A DNA stretch of 64,000 nucleotides, taken from DATFJT01 sp965230755. Its GTDB lineage: Bacteria; Bacteroidota; Bacteroidia; Chitinophagales; Saprospiraceae. Shown piece by piece: positions 8,557 to 18,317 of this stretch. The position numbers were made by a program, and so were the translations under genes. Every line of letters begins with the position of its first letter. The first letter of the stretch is position 1. The stretch lies in the NCBI GenBank assembly GCA_965230755.1, contig CBDDLT010000016.1, forward strand, positions 496,001 through 560,000. Reading direction: 5' to 3'. The notes beneath the pieces are model-generated. The model was not told the origin of the DNA, did not search any database, and worked only from the letters and a program-made list of their open reading frames with translations.

Positions 8557-9720
8557 TTGAATATTACCCAGGCCATCAACAACAATGTTTCTGCTGAAGA
8601 ATTATACAGCATGTATCAGTCCTTCCTCAGCTGGGAAATGGGGATAAAAAGGATGGCGCTATTCGTGCGTCATGAAAATAAATACCAATGCACCTGCCAC
8701 CACGGAATAGATGATTTCATATTGACTTTTGATATCGACCCCTACATCGATGAATTCGACAAAATGAAGTATGTATACAATCACGAGAACGAGGTGTTAT
8801 CGAATTTTGACGTGGTAATTCCGGTATTTCACAAAAATCAATCCTTGGCACTATCTCTCATAGGAGGAACAACAGATGACGCCAATATTATTGAGAAACT
8901 ACAGTTCATTATTACGATCACTAATATTATCGCTGTTGCCATAGAAAATAAACGATTGTTTAAACAGCATCTGGAGCAGGAATTATTCAAAAATCAAATG
9001 ATTTTTGCCATGCAGATACAAAACAAGTTGATGCCGACGGAATTCATCGCCAATCAATACATCGATCTGCACGGATATTATCAACCAAAACACGAAGTGG
9101 GAGGTGATTACTACGATTACATTACCATTTCTGAGGAAGAGATCTTTTTGACAGTGGCAGACATATCAGGGAAGGGAGTGGCTGCCGCATTGCTCATGTC
9201 GAATATTCAAGCGATTCTGCGTACTTTGCTTAAACGCACCCAGAAAATAAGCGATATTTTGGATGAGATCAATCAAAGCATCAACGCATTGATGGAAGGC
9301 GAAAAGTTTGCTTCCATGTTTCTCGCTAAATACAATATGAAAACGGGAACATTGAATTATCTCAATGCAGGACACAACCCTCCATTGTTGATAAATGGTG
9401 AGGACAAAATAAATTTGGACGCAAATTTGAGTTTCCTGGGTAGTACAGAAGAAAATCCGGTGGTTGAAGAACAAGAAATCAGTATTAAAAATGAGGCAGT
9501 TTTGTTAATGTACACGGATGGCTTAACGGAAATAATCAATAGCGACGAAGAACTTTTTTCTATGGAATACATTGAACCTATAGTAGAAAGAAGCAAAGAA
9601 TTGAACGCTTTTAACATTAATGCAGAATTGGTTAAACAGGCTAAGTCCTTCGCAGCAAAGAGTGATTTTCTGGATGACTTGACTTTGTTCACCTGCAAAT
9701 TTTATAGGAAAAATGATTGA
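8557..9720 (+). CDS. RsbU-type serine phosphatase (GAF-like sensor plus PP2C/SpoIIE domain)
   Basis: At least 387 residues. An N-terminal GAF-like sensory region (about 1-130) is followed by a short helical linker (FKNQMIFAMQIQNKLMP) and a SpoIIE/PP2C phosphatase domain with the metal-binding EVGGDYYDY, DISGKGVAAALLMS, NAGHNPPLL and MYTDGLTE motifs. Such phosphatases reverse anti-sigma or anti-anti-sigma phosphorylation. The only canonical start is TTG at 8557, but the frame stays open and family-like back to 8458 (K-D-L-N-L-K-Q-L-Q-I-N-N-L-L before the TTG), so translation probably starts upstream at a non-canonical codon. It overlaps the CBS gene by 8 nt. Confidence 0.85.
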   Translation: MNITQAINNNVSAEELYSMYQSFLSWEMGIKRMALFVRHENKYQCTCHHGIDDFILTFDIDPYIDEFDKMKYVYNHENEVLSNFDVVIPVFHKNQSLALSLIGGTTDDANIIEKLQFIITITNIIAVAIENKRLFKQHLEQELFKNQMIFAMQIQNKLMPTEFIANQYIDLHGYYQPKHEVGGDYYDYITISEEEIFLTVADISGKGVAAALLMSNIQAILRTLLKRTQKISDILDEINQSINALMEGEKFASMFLAKYNMKTGTLNYLNAGHNPPLLINGEDKINLDANLSFLGSTEENPVVEEQEISIKNEAVLLMYTDGLTEIINSDEELFSMEYIEPIVERSKELNAFNINAELVKQAKSFAAKSDFLDDLTLFTCKFYRKND

Positions 9721-10366
9721 TAATTTATACATCAAGGACTATATACCACCCATCTCCAAGGATAGCCTTATTCAGAATATTCTGAATAAAATGGAAGACT
9801 TCCAGGTGGAACATTTGGCCTTGGTGGAGAATAATAAATATGTAGGCCTTATCGGCGAAGAACAATTATTGGATGCTAGTTTGGAAGTCACCTTAGGCTC
9901 TATTATGCCGGCTCCTAGATATTTGTTCATCATGGAAAATCAACATTTTTTGGAGGCTGCCAGTATCATAAAGTTGAATGGACTAAGTGCGATACCCATT
10001 ATTAATGAGGACAATGAGTACAAAGGTATGATCACCAAAGAATCTGTCTACAATTATATGACGGACAATCTCATGACGATTGAGAAAGGTAGTGTACTTG
10101 TTCTGGAAGCACCCCAAAGAAGTTATTCAGTTTCAGAACTATCAAGGGTTTGTGAGTCCGAAAATGCCAAGATCTACGGTTTATTAATGAGAAGCCTGGA
10201 AGATAAAATAGAAATAACACTGAAACTGAATTCAGTTGATATTTTTCCCATAAGTTCGACCTTAGAAAAAATGGGGTATACGGTGGTTGGCAAGTTTATT
10301 GAAGGTAATTATGTCAGTTCTTTCAAAGACCACTATGATTATCTCATCAACTACCTCAATTTGTAG
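9713..10366 (+). CDS. CBS-domain protein
   Basis: 217 residues. A tandem CBS pair covers about residues 1-125 (start DYIPPISKDSLIQNIL, then EHLALVENNKYVGLIGEE, and AIPIINEDNEYKGMITKE for the second motif). An ACT-like or other small domain of about 80 residues follows (LEAPQRSYSVSELSRVCESE). CBS pairs bind adenine nucleotides and usually regulate a partner. It lies between the RsbU-type phosphatase (8-nt overlap) and nadK (14-nt gap). CBS next to nadK is a common Bacteroidota arrangement, so it may sense nucleotide state, but no target is visible. Confidence 0.85.
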   Translation: MIDNLYIKDYIPPISKDSLIQNILNKMEDFQVEHLALVENNKYVGLIGEEQLLDASLEVTLGSIMPAPRYLFIMENQHFLEAASIIKLNGLSAIPIINEDNEYKGMITKESVYNYMTDNLMTIEKGSVLVLEAPQRSYSVSELSRVCESENAKIYGLLMRSLEDKIEITLKLNSVDIFPISSTLEKMGYTVVGKFIEGNYVSSFKDHYDYLINYLNL

Positions 10367-10380
10367 TTTAAATAGTACCA

Positions 10381-11259
10381 ATGAAGGTCGCTTTATTTTG
10401 CATAGGATTTAAGGAAGAAGACAGAGAAGAGTTATTGCAGGTGATTAGGGAATTGCAAGTAGGAGGCCTTGAACTTTTCTTCAACAAACACTTGTACAGT
10501 TTTCTTTCTAGTGAGTTACCAAAAAATGTAAAACAGTGGTCTACTAACGAAGATCTCAGCAACGTTAAACCGAACTTTCTTTTCACTTTGGGTGGAGATG
10601 GGACGATTTTGGAAAGCGTACTTCACATTAGGGACTTGGAAATACCTATTGTAGGTATTAATATGGGTAGGTTAGGTTTTTTGGCCAACGTCAATAAGGA
10701 AAAAATAAGTGCTCTACTTTCAAAACTAAAAGATGGAGAGTATGTCAAAGAATACAGATCATTATTGCATCTTGACAGCAACAAGAAAATATTTTCCTCC
10801 AATAATTTCGCCCTCAATGATTTCAGTATTCTGAAAAGGGATAGCTCTTCGATGATTACCATTCATGCCTATATCAATGGTAAATTTCTCAACTCCTATT
10901 GGTGCGATGGGCTGATTGTTAGTACGCCTACCGGGAGTACCGCTTATTCCTTGAGTTGTGGGGGTCCCATCGTTTATCCGGAGAGCAAAAGTTTTGTCAT
11001 CACACCGGTGGCTGCCCATAATTTAACCGTCAGGCCGATTGTTGTTCCTGATGATGCGCAACTCTCTTTCGAAGTGGAGGGAAGAAATAAGGAGTTTCTT
11101 TGTACCCTCGATGGTAGAATGGAAAGAATTGATGAGGAGACGAGAATTTCCATCTCTAAAGAAAAGTTTGGCGCCTGTTTATTGAGGTTTGGTCCGGAGG
11201 AATTCGTAGATACGATAAGGAAAAAGTTAAATTGGGGGAATGATGTCAGGAACTGGTGA
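10381..11259 (+). CDS. nadK: NAD kinase
   Basis: 292 residues. Phosphorylates NAD to NADP in the cytoplasm. The GGDGT motif with its catalytic Asp is at about residues 71-75 (FTLGGDGTILES), followed by GINMGRLGFLANV, ALNDFSILKRDSS (the N-D motif), and STPTGSTAYSLSCGGPIVYP with AAHNLTVRPIVVP. All are typical of bacterial Ppn kinases. The 3' end overlaps the next gene by 20 nt. Confidence 0.96.
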   Translation: MKVALFCIGFKEEDREELLQVIRELQVGGLELFFNKHLYSFLSSELPKNVKQWSTNEDLSNVKPNFLFTLGGDGTILESVLHIRDLEIPIVGINMGRLGFLANVNKEKISALLSKLKDGEYVKEYRSLLHLDSNKKIFSSNNFALNDFSILKRDSSSMITIHAYINGKFLNSYWCDGLIVSTPTGSTAYSLSCGGPIVYPESKSFVITPVAAHNLTVRPIVVPDDAQLSFEVEGRNKEFLCTLDGRMERIDEETRISISKEKFGACLLRFGPEEFVDTIRKKLNWGNDVRNW

Positions 11260-11998
11260 TTATAGCAGGATTAACTTGGATGGTCGTGAGCACGAAGTGG
11301 ATTTGTCAGAACCAATTGCTTTGTCTCACACGATTTCTCATGGAGAAGAAAACCCCAATTGTTTTTTTGCCCCGGATCCGGAATTTCAACCACTACGAAG
11401 TGGCGACTTTGTTGGATCAATAGAAGAGGGATCACCAGTCAACTTTTATAACGTAATGATCAATCCTCATGGCTCAACAACTCATACGGAATGTGTGGGC
11501 CATATTCAGACAGGATATCACTTAAAAGATTGCTTAGATCAACAGCTCTTTTGGGCGTATTTGGTAACGGTGGATTATGATATTTCTGAAGAGGGCGATA
11601 AGGTTATTCATCGAATAAACGGGCTCAAGGATATAGTTGGAGAATCTAAGGCATTAATTTTGAGGCTTAGGAATTGGAGTGAAAATGGGGTTCGATACAG
11701 TGGAACTAACCCTATTTTTGTCAATAAAGTGTTAATTTCTGAAATAAATAGGGTAGGCGTGCAGCATTTACTGGTAGAAATACCATCTATAGATAGAGAG
11801 GAGGATGGTGGACGCTTGGAGGCGCACCGGGAATTTTGGTTTCCCAACGGGGATTTAAAGAAGAATAAAACAATAACGGAATTAATAAGGGTTCCGGACG
11901 AAGTGGAAGACGGGCCATATCTTTTAAATTTACAAGTGCTGAATATAGCCCTAGATGTGAGTCCAAGTAACCCTATAATTTATAAAATCAAACGATGA
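11240..11998 (+). CDS. Cyclase-family hydrolase (kynurenine-formamidase-like)
   Basis: 252 residues. The metal-binding signature of the cyclase/arylformamidase family is visible as NPHGSTTHTECVGHI (about residues 73-87), which corresponds to H-x-G-T-H-x-D-x-P-x-H with Ser, Thr, Glu and Val substitutions. The C-terminal half has the family pattern VQHLLVEIPSIDREEDGG. The substitution of the usual Asp by Glu and of Pro by Val makes kynurenine formamidase activity uncertain; no other kyn genes are nearby. Its start overlaps nadK and its stop overlaps the next gene by 4 nt, so it belongs to the nadK transcript. Confidence 0.75.
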   Translation: MMSGTGDYSRINLDGREHEVDLSEPIALSHTISHGEENPNCFFAPDPEFQPLRSGDFVGSIEEGSPVNFYNVMINPHGSTTHTECVGHIQTGYHLKDCLDQQLFWAYLVTVDYDISEEGDKVIHRINGLKDIVGESKALILRLRNWSENGVRYSGTNPIFVNKVLISEINRVGVQHLLVEIPSIDREEDGGRLEAHREFWFPNGDLKKNKTITELIRVPDEVEDGPYLLNLQVLNIALDVSPSNPIIYKIKR

Positions 11999-12516
11999 AC
12001 AAGAAAGCTTTTTATACAGATGTTCAGAAAATCTTGGACGATTTGGATAGAATACCTGTTCGTGACTATAGAATTTATGTCGAACAGTATGAGGAAAGCC
12101 AATGGCAACTGGACGAAGGGTTTTTTAATGAATCTCACTACCAGTGGCGATATGCATCCTCTTTGTATGAAATAGGAGAACACGAAGCATTCCTAAAAGA
12201 AAGCGACAAGGCGCTGATTTATCTAGTTAATCAGACCAACTGGGAAGGAAGAATGCGGCAAAAATATCTGGATTTACTTTTCCAAAAGGCCATTTCTCAC
12301 ACCAGATTGAAGGAGTACAAAAAAGCGGATAAATCTTGTAAAGAACTTAAGGCCCTAGGATTCGACAAGAGAAAAATTAAGTTTCTAAAACGACACATTT
12401 TCAAATCAGAAGCCAAAAGCTTGATTCTTTTATTGGACAACGAACGCTTTTATCTCTTTTTGCTCGCAGCCCTATCTTCTAGCCTGGCCTATTTGGTTTT
12501 TACTAAATTACTTTAG
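11995..12516 (+). CDS. Membrane-anchored TPR-like protein of unknown function
   Basis: 173 residues. I do not recognise a named family. The first 145 residues are helical with tetratricopeptide-like spacing (YQWRYASSLYEIGEHEAFL, YLDLLFQKAISHTRLKEYK). One membrane helix ends the protein (FYLFLLAALSSSLAYLVF), so it would be tail-anchored with the soluble part in the cytoplasm. It overlaps the cyclase stop by 4 nt and converges with the next gene by 9 nt. It is the last gene of the CBS-nadK-cyclase run. Confidence 0.6.
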   Translation: MNKKAFYTDVQKILDDLDRIPVRDYRIYVEQYEESQWQLDEGFFNESHYQWRYASSLYEIGEHEAFLKESDKALIYLVNQTNWEGRMRQKYLDLLFQKAISHTRLKEYKKADKSCKELKALGFDKRKIKFLKRHIFKSEAKSLILLLDNERFYLFLLAALSSSLAYLVFTKLL

Positions 12517-14220
12517 AAGGAATACGGTTCCACGTTGGTTAACTGGTGAATTACCTCGCTTTTCAAATTCTACGGTATATAAATAAAGTCCAGCCGGCAT
12601 CAGTCGTCCTTTCCACTTTCCATCCCATGCTTCTCTTGGATCAGTTGATTCGAAAACCATTTCTCCATATCGGTTATAAACGCGAAGCAAGTACTGATCA
12701 AGGTTGAAATTTGAGCTTTGAGCTTTGAATTCACTGTTGAAGCCATCCGGCGCGAAAGCAGTTGGAAAAAACAATTGAGGATTTTTAGAAATACATCGAA
12801 TTTTACTTCTACTAATTAGGTCATTATCATTCAGCTCAGGATAATTATTGGTATGTTCTGTTTTCATCACGAAACAAAGACTATCGGTATTATTCGAAAC
12901 AGGGCCGTATAAGTATGGCTGTGTAAAATCAGAAATATCATCAATGAACTGTTCTGTTCCATTGGGCAACACGAGATACAGCGATGAAAGTACAGATGTG
13001 GAAGCCGCTGGTAACATTGGACCAGAAGCTAAAACCTCGACAAAATTATCTTCATCAAAAGCAAGTTCTATAGAAGAAGCAGAAAGTGTTTCAGAAGTGA
13101 GAACATTCGAACAAACATCTTCAGCGCGAATGAACAAAGAAGCGTTTTCTATTGTGCCCAAGGATTGTTCATTGTCCAGAGCAAGTGGATTGGTTACAGT
13201 TATGTTTTCTTGAAAACTGTTAGAAGCATCTTGCACAGTAGCGCTATTAAGCCTAGCAGAATTGTTCCACAACCAGAAAATGCTCAGTTCGTTGTTGAGA
13301 TTATAACTGATATTATAGGCATACAAATAATCGAGATTAAAGTAGTCGTGATAAAAGCAGAAATGATTGGATTCCGAGGTAAAATTTGTACGCGGGTTTC
13401 GAACCCTGAGAACGAGACAATAGTCATTTTGAGGAAGCAGTGTATCTACAACGACATTATCAGTATTGTCTCCGGAAAAAACAACAAGATCATTGCCTGA
13501 ATTAAGGTGGTCCAGGCTAATTAAGTCAACCTGATACCCCTCTTGTTCCCAAGCACTGTAGGGGGTGTAATTGACACTTACTTCACTGCTACAGCTGTCG
13601 TTTTCCACTTCGATTAATACGGTATTATGAAAGTTACTAAAGATGCTTTCATTCCCACAGCCGTCCGCTACCGTCAAGGTATATCGTTGAACCAAACTTA
13701 AGTCCGGAAAGGGATCATAAAAGAAGGTATCTGAAGTACGCCCGATAGGAAGAGTGCCATTAGGGGTATTTTTATATAAAACATATTCGGCGAAGTTGGG
13801 GTGATCAAGGCCGGGCCAATCAATCCTAATTTGTGCGTTGTTTTCTATTGTTGTCCTTTTGATATCTACTCCAGGCAAAAAGTCATTTGTTAGTGTATCC
13901 GATTGTAAAATTGGTTCTCCTGGACAGTCTGCGATAGACTCCAAATAGTAATAAAAAACGCCGTTTTGATTGTGGATATAGAAAGTTGCAGAAGGAAAAG
14001 GTATTTCATCCAGTAAGGTATACGGGCCATCGATATTGGTAGAGAAATAAATTCGATAACCAGATAGCATATTACAACTGACGACATTGGGAGACCAAAT
14101 AAGACTATCATTGGTGACACAAAGGAAATCCGGTGCGGGAATTTGAGATCTGGTATGATTACTCAAAAACAAGCAAAAGAAAGCACAAAGAAGACTGTAT
14201 TTAAGGAAGTTTGACCCCAT
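12508..14220 (-). CDS. Secreted protein with T9SS type B (gliding-motility) C-terminal domain
   Basis: About 570 residues from the ATG at 14220, chosen because it gives a good signal peptide (MGSNFLKYSLLCAFFCLFLS); the longer frame to 14301 would place 27 extra residues before it. The body contains fibronectin-III-like beta-rich segments and many Cys. The last 85 residues are a type B sorting domain: FFPTAFAPDGFNSEFKA, LRVYNRYGEMVFES, AWDGKWKGRLMPAGLYLYTV. It is therefore exported by the type IX system, usually with a PorP/SprF-type partner, which is not present here. It overlaps the upstream lipoprotein by 20 nt. Confidence 0.85.
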   Translation of the reverse strand: MGSNFLKYSLLCAFFCLFLSNHTRSQIPAPDFLCVTNDSLIWSPNVVSCNMLSGYRIYFSTNIDGPYTLLDEIPFPSATFYIHNQNGVFYYYLESIADCPGEPILQSDTLTNDFLPGVDIKRTTIENNAQIRIDWPGLDHPNFAEYVLYKNTPNGTLPIGRTSDTFFYDPFPDLSLVQRYTLTVADGCGNESIFSNFHNTVLIEVENDSCSSEVSVNYTPYSAWEQEGYQVDLISLDHLNSGNDLVVFSGDNTDNVVVDTLLPQNDYCLVLRVRNPRTNFTSESNHFCFYHDYFNLDYLYAYNISYNLNNELSIFWLWNNSARLNSATVQDASNSFQENITVTNPLALDNEQSLGTIENASLFIRAEDVCSNVLTSETLSASSIELAFDEDNFVEVLASGPMLPAASTSVLSSLYLVLPNGTEQFIDDISDFTQPYLYGPVSNNTDSLCFVMKTEHTNNYPELNDNDLISRSKIRCISKNPQLFFPTAFAPDGFNSEFKAQSSNFNLDQYLLRVYNRYGEMVFESTDPREAWDGKWKGRLMPAGLYLYTVEFEKRGNSPVNQRGTVFLLK

Positions 14221-14899
14221 ACTTCGATTCAAACGCGTTCTTCTCATAGATATATTGCAGTTGGTAATCAATTTTATGTTGAGCATTGATAGTTTTTTCA
14301 CTACGTACTAAACCTACATTTTTATAGTAGTGTTCAGTTGTATTGGCTTCATATTCAAATGCTCCGTCTCTATTATTGACAATTAATTCTTTTAACTCAA
14401 AAATTAAGCCACCACAGTTGTCCTTGTAACAGTCGTTGGTTTCTTCTTTAAACATTCTAATCTTGGAAACGCTGTTCGAACTGCTGTCTTTTTGACTTTC
14501 CCAGTCTATTTTATACCGAACAAATTCTTGAGGAGCTAAGGGTGTAAAAGAGAAAATATCCCCCCTTTCCAGCTGACAGGGAATAGCTATGCTGTCTTCA
14601 TAGACCGAATATTCTTCAATTTTAGATCCTTGCTCACTAAATTTCTCCACTACTTTTTGGTTGATACTTAGATTGGGGGACAGGTAATAACTAATAAGTC
14701 TATCTTCATTTAATTGCAGAGAAACAAATGACCTTAGTTTATTGCCTTCTATCTCAGCCAGGTATTCCAAAACAACAGGTCCTTGCTCTAATTGCTGAGG
14801 TATATAATATTCTTTCCAAATTTCGTTATTAGCACTGTCTTGGCAGGAAAGCGTAATAGCTATCAAAAAACTGTAAAGAAAGCATTTATATTCTGTCAT
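14201..14899 (-). CDS. Lipoprotein of unknown function
   Basis: 232 residues. A short signal peptide ends in a lipobox (A-I-T-L-S-C, Cys at residue 19), so it should be lipidated. The rest is beta-rich and lacks a motif I recognise; two paired Cys occur in NDCYKDNCGG. It overlaps the T9SS type B gene by 20 nt on the same strand, so the two are probably made together and the lipoprotein could assist or accompany the secreted product. That partnership is inference from gene order only. Confidence 0.65.
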   Translation of the reverse strand: MTEYKCFLYSFLIAITLSCQDSANNEIWKEYYIPQQLEQGPVVLEYLAEIEGNKLRSFVSLQLNEDRLISYYLSPNLSINQKVVEKFSEQGSKIEEYSVYEDSIAIPCQLERGDIFSFTPLAPQEFVRYKIDWESQKDSSSNSVSKIRMFKEETNDCYKDNCGGLIFELKELIVNNRDGAFEYEANTTEHYYKNVGLVRSEKTINAQHKIDYQLQYIYEKNAFESKYGVKLP

Positions 14900-14986
14900 A
14901 ATGGCGTATTTATCTGTAATTTTATGATGTGGTACGTTTAATGATCTATATTAATTTTCAAAGATATAGGATTTTAAAATTCGCTA

Positions 14987-17900
14987 ATGGTTTTTAAAGG
15001 TTTATCAAAGTCACTAGGTCAGCTGTTTGGAACAAAGCAGGATAAAGACATTAAGTATTATAGCCCTTTTGTAGACAAAGTTAATACTTTCTACAAGGAG
15101 TACCGCGATTTGAGCCATGAAGGCCTTCGCAATAAAACAGAGGAGTTTCGGGGTGTAATCAAAGAGGGTTTAAAGGATATTTTAGAGGAAATAGATCTTC
15201 TTGAGAAGAAAGCGGAGCACACGGAAGATATTCTTGAAAAAGAGCAAATCTTCAAGGACATAGATACGCTCAACGAAGATAGAAATGCAAAACTCGAGGA
15301 GATCCTAGTAGAGATAATGCCCGAAGCTTTTGCGGTTGTTCGAGAGACAGCTCGAAGGTTTAAGGAAGAAGATACCATTACAGTTCAGGCAAAGGAGCAC
15401 GATAGAGAGCTTGCTGCTAGAAAGAACTATGTTAAGATTGACGGAGACAACGCGACATGGAATACATCATGGGAGGCTGCAGGTGGTCTGGTAGAATGGA
15501 ACATGGTGCATTACGATGTACAGTTGATCGGTGGAATGGTATTACACGAAGGAAAGATTGCAGAGATGGCAACGGGGGAAGGTAAAACCTTAGTAGCTAC
15601 GCTGCCGGCATATTTGAATGCTCTTCCTGGATACGGAGTTCATGTCATTACTGTAAACGATTACTTGGCACGAAGAGACTCGGAATGGGTAGGACCTATT
15701 TTCGAATTTTTATTACTCAATGTAGATTGTATCGACAAGCACAAACCTTCTTCTCCTACGAGGAGACTGGCTTATGCTGCGGATATTACTTATGGTACAA
15801 ACAACGAGTTTGGATTCGATTATCTGAGGGATAATATGGTCTTGAGCACCAAAGAAATGGTACAAAGGCCGCTTCATTATGCGATGATTGATGAGATTGA
15901 TTCAGTGTTGATTGATGATGCCAGGACTCCATTGATTATATCCGGACCGGTTCCAAAGGGAAGTGAAATTCAAGAGTATGTTGCCTTAAAACCTAAGGTA
16001 GAGCGATTGGTCAGTGAGCAGAAAAAGTTGGCCACGCAATTTTTGGCAGAAGCGAAGAAGTTGATTGCCGAAGGATCTACGGGATATCAGGAAGGTGAAG
16101 GTGGAATGCAATTGTTAAGATCGTATAGATCCATGCCTAAGAACAGACCCTTGATTAAGTTTTTAAGTGAAGAGGGAATCAAGGTCTTGCTCCAAAAAGC
16201 GGAGAATTTTTACATGCAGGAGCAAAGTAAGAAAATGCATCTGGTGGACCAGGAGCTTTACTTTACCATAGACGAGAAAAACAGACAAGTAGACCTTACG
16301 GATAAAGGAGCAGAGTTTTTATCCAAAGGAAATGAGGATCCGAATTTCTTCATGATGCCGGATATCGCTCTGGAGACCATGCAAATTCTGGAAGATCCTG
16401 AATTGACGGAAGCTCAGAAAGATGAGCAGAGGGACCAGCTTTTACAAGAGTATAGTATAAAGTCAAAAAGAATACATTCGACCAACCAACTACTGAAATC
16501 CTTTACTTTATTCGAAAAGGATCAGGAGTATGTGGTGATGGATGGCCAGGTTAAGATAGTAGATGAGCAAACCGGTCGTATCATGGACGGAAGGCGTTAT
16601 TCCGATGGTTTGCACCAGGCTCTGGAAGCTAAAGAGAACGTCAAGGTAGGTGATATAACACAAACTTACGCGACGGTTACCTTGCAGAATTATTTCAGAA
16701 TGTATCACAAACTTTCCGGAATGACAGGTACTGCCGAGACCGAAGCCGGGGAGTTCTGGGAAATCTACGAATTGGACGTGGTAGTTATTCCTACCAATAA
16801 ACCCATCGTTCGAAATGACCAAGAAGATTTGGTTTACAAAACGGCTCGTGAAAAGTACAATGCTGTAATAGATCATATTCAGGAACTGAGTGCTGCAGGA
16901 AGACCTGTTCTAGTCGGAACGACCAGTGTTGATATTTCCGAGAAGTTGAGTAGAATGTTGAACTTGCGCAATATTGGACATAATGTTTTGAACGCAAAGC
17001 AACATCAGCGAGAGGCACAAGTGGTAGCAGAAGCAGGAAACCCAGGAAAGGTTACTATCGCGACGAACATGGCTGGACGTGGAACGGATATTAAGATCAG
17101 CGATGATGTCAAAAACTCAGGCGGTTTGGCCATCGTAGGAACAGAGCGTCATGATAGTAGAAGGGTAGACAGACAGTTAAGGGGGCGATCCGGAAGACAA
17201 GGGGATCCGGGAAGTTCGCAATTCTTCGTTTCGTTGGAGGATAATCTAATGAGGCTGTTTAATTCAGACAGGATAGCAAAGCTTATGGATAGAATGGGCC
17301 ATAAGGAAGGAGAGGTCATTCAGCATAGCATGATTTCTAAGTCCATCGAACGTGCCCAAAAGAAAGTAGAAGAAAACAACTTCGGTATTAGAAAGAGGCT
17401 TCTTGAATATGACGATATCATGAATATTCAAAGAGAGGCGATTTATACCAAAAGAAAGAATGCCTTAAGCGGAGAACGACTTAGTGTGGACTTATACCAG
17501 ATGTTCCAAGGTAGAGTGGAAGGCATGGTATATGAGTTTAAGAGCAGTGACGACTACCAAGGTTTGAAGGAAGAGATCATGAGAATGGGTGTGAACATGG
17601 ATTTGGAGGAGAGATATTTTCTAGACGCCGATATCAATGAACTCAGTGATTTTGTCCTGACAAGGGTTTTGGAAGAGTACGCGCAAAAGAAGGAAAGAAT
17701 AGCCAAGGTATTATTACCGGTGATCACACGGGTGAAAAAGAATGAAGGCGATCGATACAAGAGAATCGCAATTCCTTTTACAGATGGAAGAACGAAGCCG
17801 ATTAATGTCTCTGCTGAACTAGATGCGGCCATTGAAACGGAGGGAACATCGATTTATAAAGATATTGAAAAGGCAATTTGTTTGGCTTTGATCGATGAAA

Positions 17901-18307
17901 ACTGGAAAGAGCATCTCAGAAGCATGGATGATTTAAAAACATCGGTGCAATCTGCTTCTTTCGAACAAAAAGACCCCTTAGTGATTTATAAGATGGAGGC
18001 GTATAATTTGTTCGAAAACTTGATTTATAAAATCAACTCGGAAGTTACCTCATACTTACTTGGTGGACAGTTGGCGATTGAGATGAACGAAGGAAATATC
18101 CAAGAAGCGAAGGAACAGAAAACAGATACTTCCAGAACCAGTACGAATAAAAGCCCAGAGGCTCTTCAAAGAGCGGCGGCGGCCTCAGCTGGTGGAAGGA
18201 AGAAAGTAGAAACATTTGTTCGTCAGGGACAAAAAGTAGGAAGAAATGAACCTTGTCCGTGTGGTAGCGGGAAGAAATATAAGAAGTGCCATGGAGCTTC
18301 ATCCTAG
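14987..18307 (+). CDS. secA: Preprotein translocase ATPase SecA
   Basis: 1106 residues, the long form usual in Bacteroidota. It drives Sec-dependent export at the inner membrane. Walker A (MATGEGKT) is at about residues 194-201, the DEAD-like box is DEIDSVLIDDARTPLI, and NMAGRGTDIKI and GRSGRQGDPGSSQFF belong to the second helicase domain. A tail of about 60 residues rich in Ala and Lys ends with the zinc motif CPCGSGKKYKKCH. An extra charged segment around residues 340-480 is the usual lineage insertion. A hydrolase follows 10 nt downstream. Confidence 0.98.
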   Translation: MVFKGLSKSLGQLFGTKQDKDIKYYSPFVDKVNTFYKEYRDLSHEGLRNKTEEFRGVIKEGLKDILEEIDLLEKKAEHTEDILEKEQIFKDIDTLNEDRNAKLEEILVEIMPEAFAVVRETARRFKEEDTITVQAKEHDRELAARKNYVKIDGDNATWNTSWEAAGGLVEWNMVHYDVQLIGGMVLHEGKIAEMATGEGKTLVATLPAYLNALPGYGVHVITVNDYLARRDSEWVGPIFEFLLLNVDCIDKHKPSSPTRRLAYAADITYGTNNEFGFDYLRDNMVLSTKEMVQRPLHYAMIDEIDSVLIDDARTPLIISGPVPKGSEIQEYVALKPKVERLVSEQKKLATQFLAEAKKLIAEGSTGYQEGEGGMQLLRSYRSMPKNRPLIKFLSEEGIKVLLQKAENFYMQEQSKKMHLVDQELYFTIDEKNRQVDLTDKGAEFLSKGNEDPNFFMMPDIALETMQILEDPELTEAQKDEQRDQLLQEYSIKSKRIHSTNQLLKSFTLFEKDQEYVVMDGQVKIVDEQTGRIMDGRRYSDGLHQALEAKENVKVGDITQTYATVTLQNYFRMYHKLSGMTGTAETEAGEFWEIYELDVVVIPTNKPIVRNDQEDLVYKTAREKYNAVIDHIQELSAAGRPVLVGTTSVDISEKLSRMLNLRNIGHNVLNAKQHQREAQVVAEAGNPGKVTIATNMAGRGTDIKISDDVKNSGGLAIVGTERHDSRRVDRQLRGRSGRQGDPGSSQFFVSLEDNLMRLFNSDRIAKLMDRMGHKEGEVIQHSMISKSIERAQKKVEENNFGIRKRLLEYDDIMNIQREAIYTKRKNALSGERLSVDLYQMFQGRVEGMVYEFKSSDDYQGLKEEIMRMGVNMDLEERYFLDADINELSDFVLTRVLEEYAQKKERIAKVLLPVITRVKKNEGDRYKRIAIPFTDGRTKPINVSAELDAAIETEGTSIYKDIEKAICLALIDENWKEHLRSMDDLKTSVQSASFEQKDPLVIYKMEAYNLFENLIYKINSEVTSYLLGGQLAIEMNEGNIQEAKEQKTDTSRTSTNKSPEALQRAAAASAGGRKKVETFVRQGQKVGRNEPCPCGSGKKYKKCHGASS

Positions 18308-18317
18308 ATAAACAATT

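Noticed and set aside
9166..9698. Minus-strand open frames inside the RsbU-type phosphatase gene
   Set aside because: They are shadows of a gene with clear PP2C motifs.
11240..11259. Overlap of nadK and cyclase considered as a frameshift fusion
   Set aside because: Both proteins are complete, with normal ends and starts; a short overlap is common in operons.
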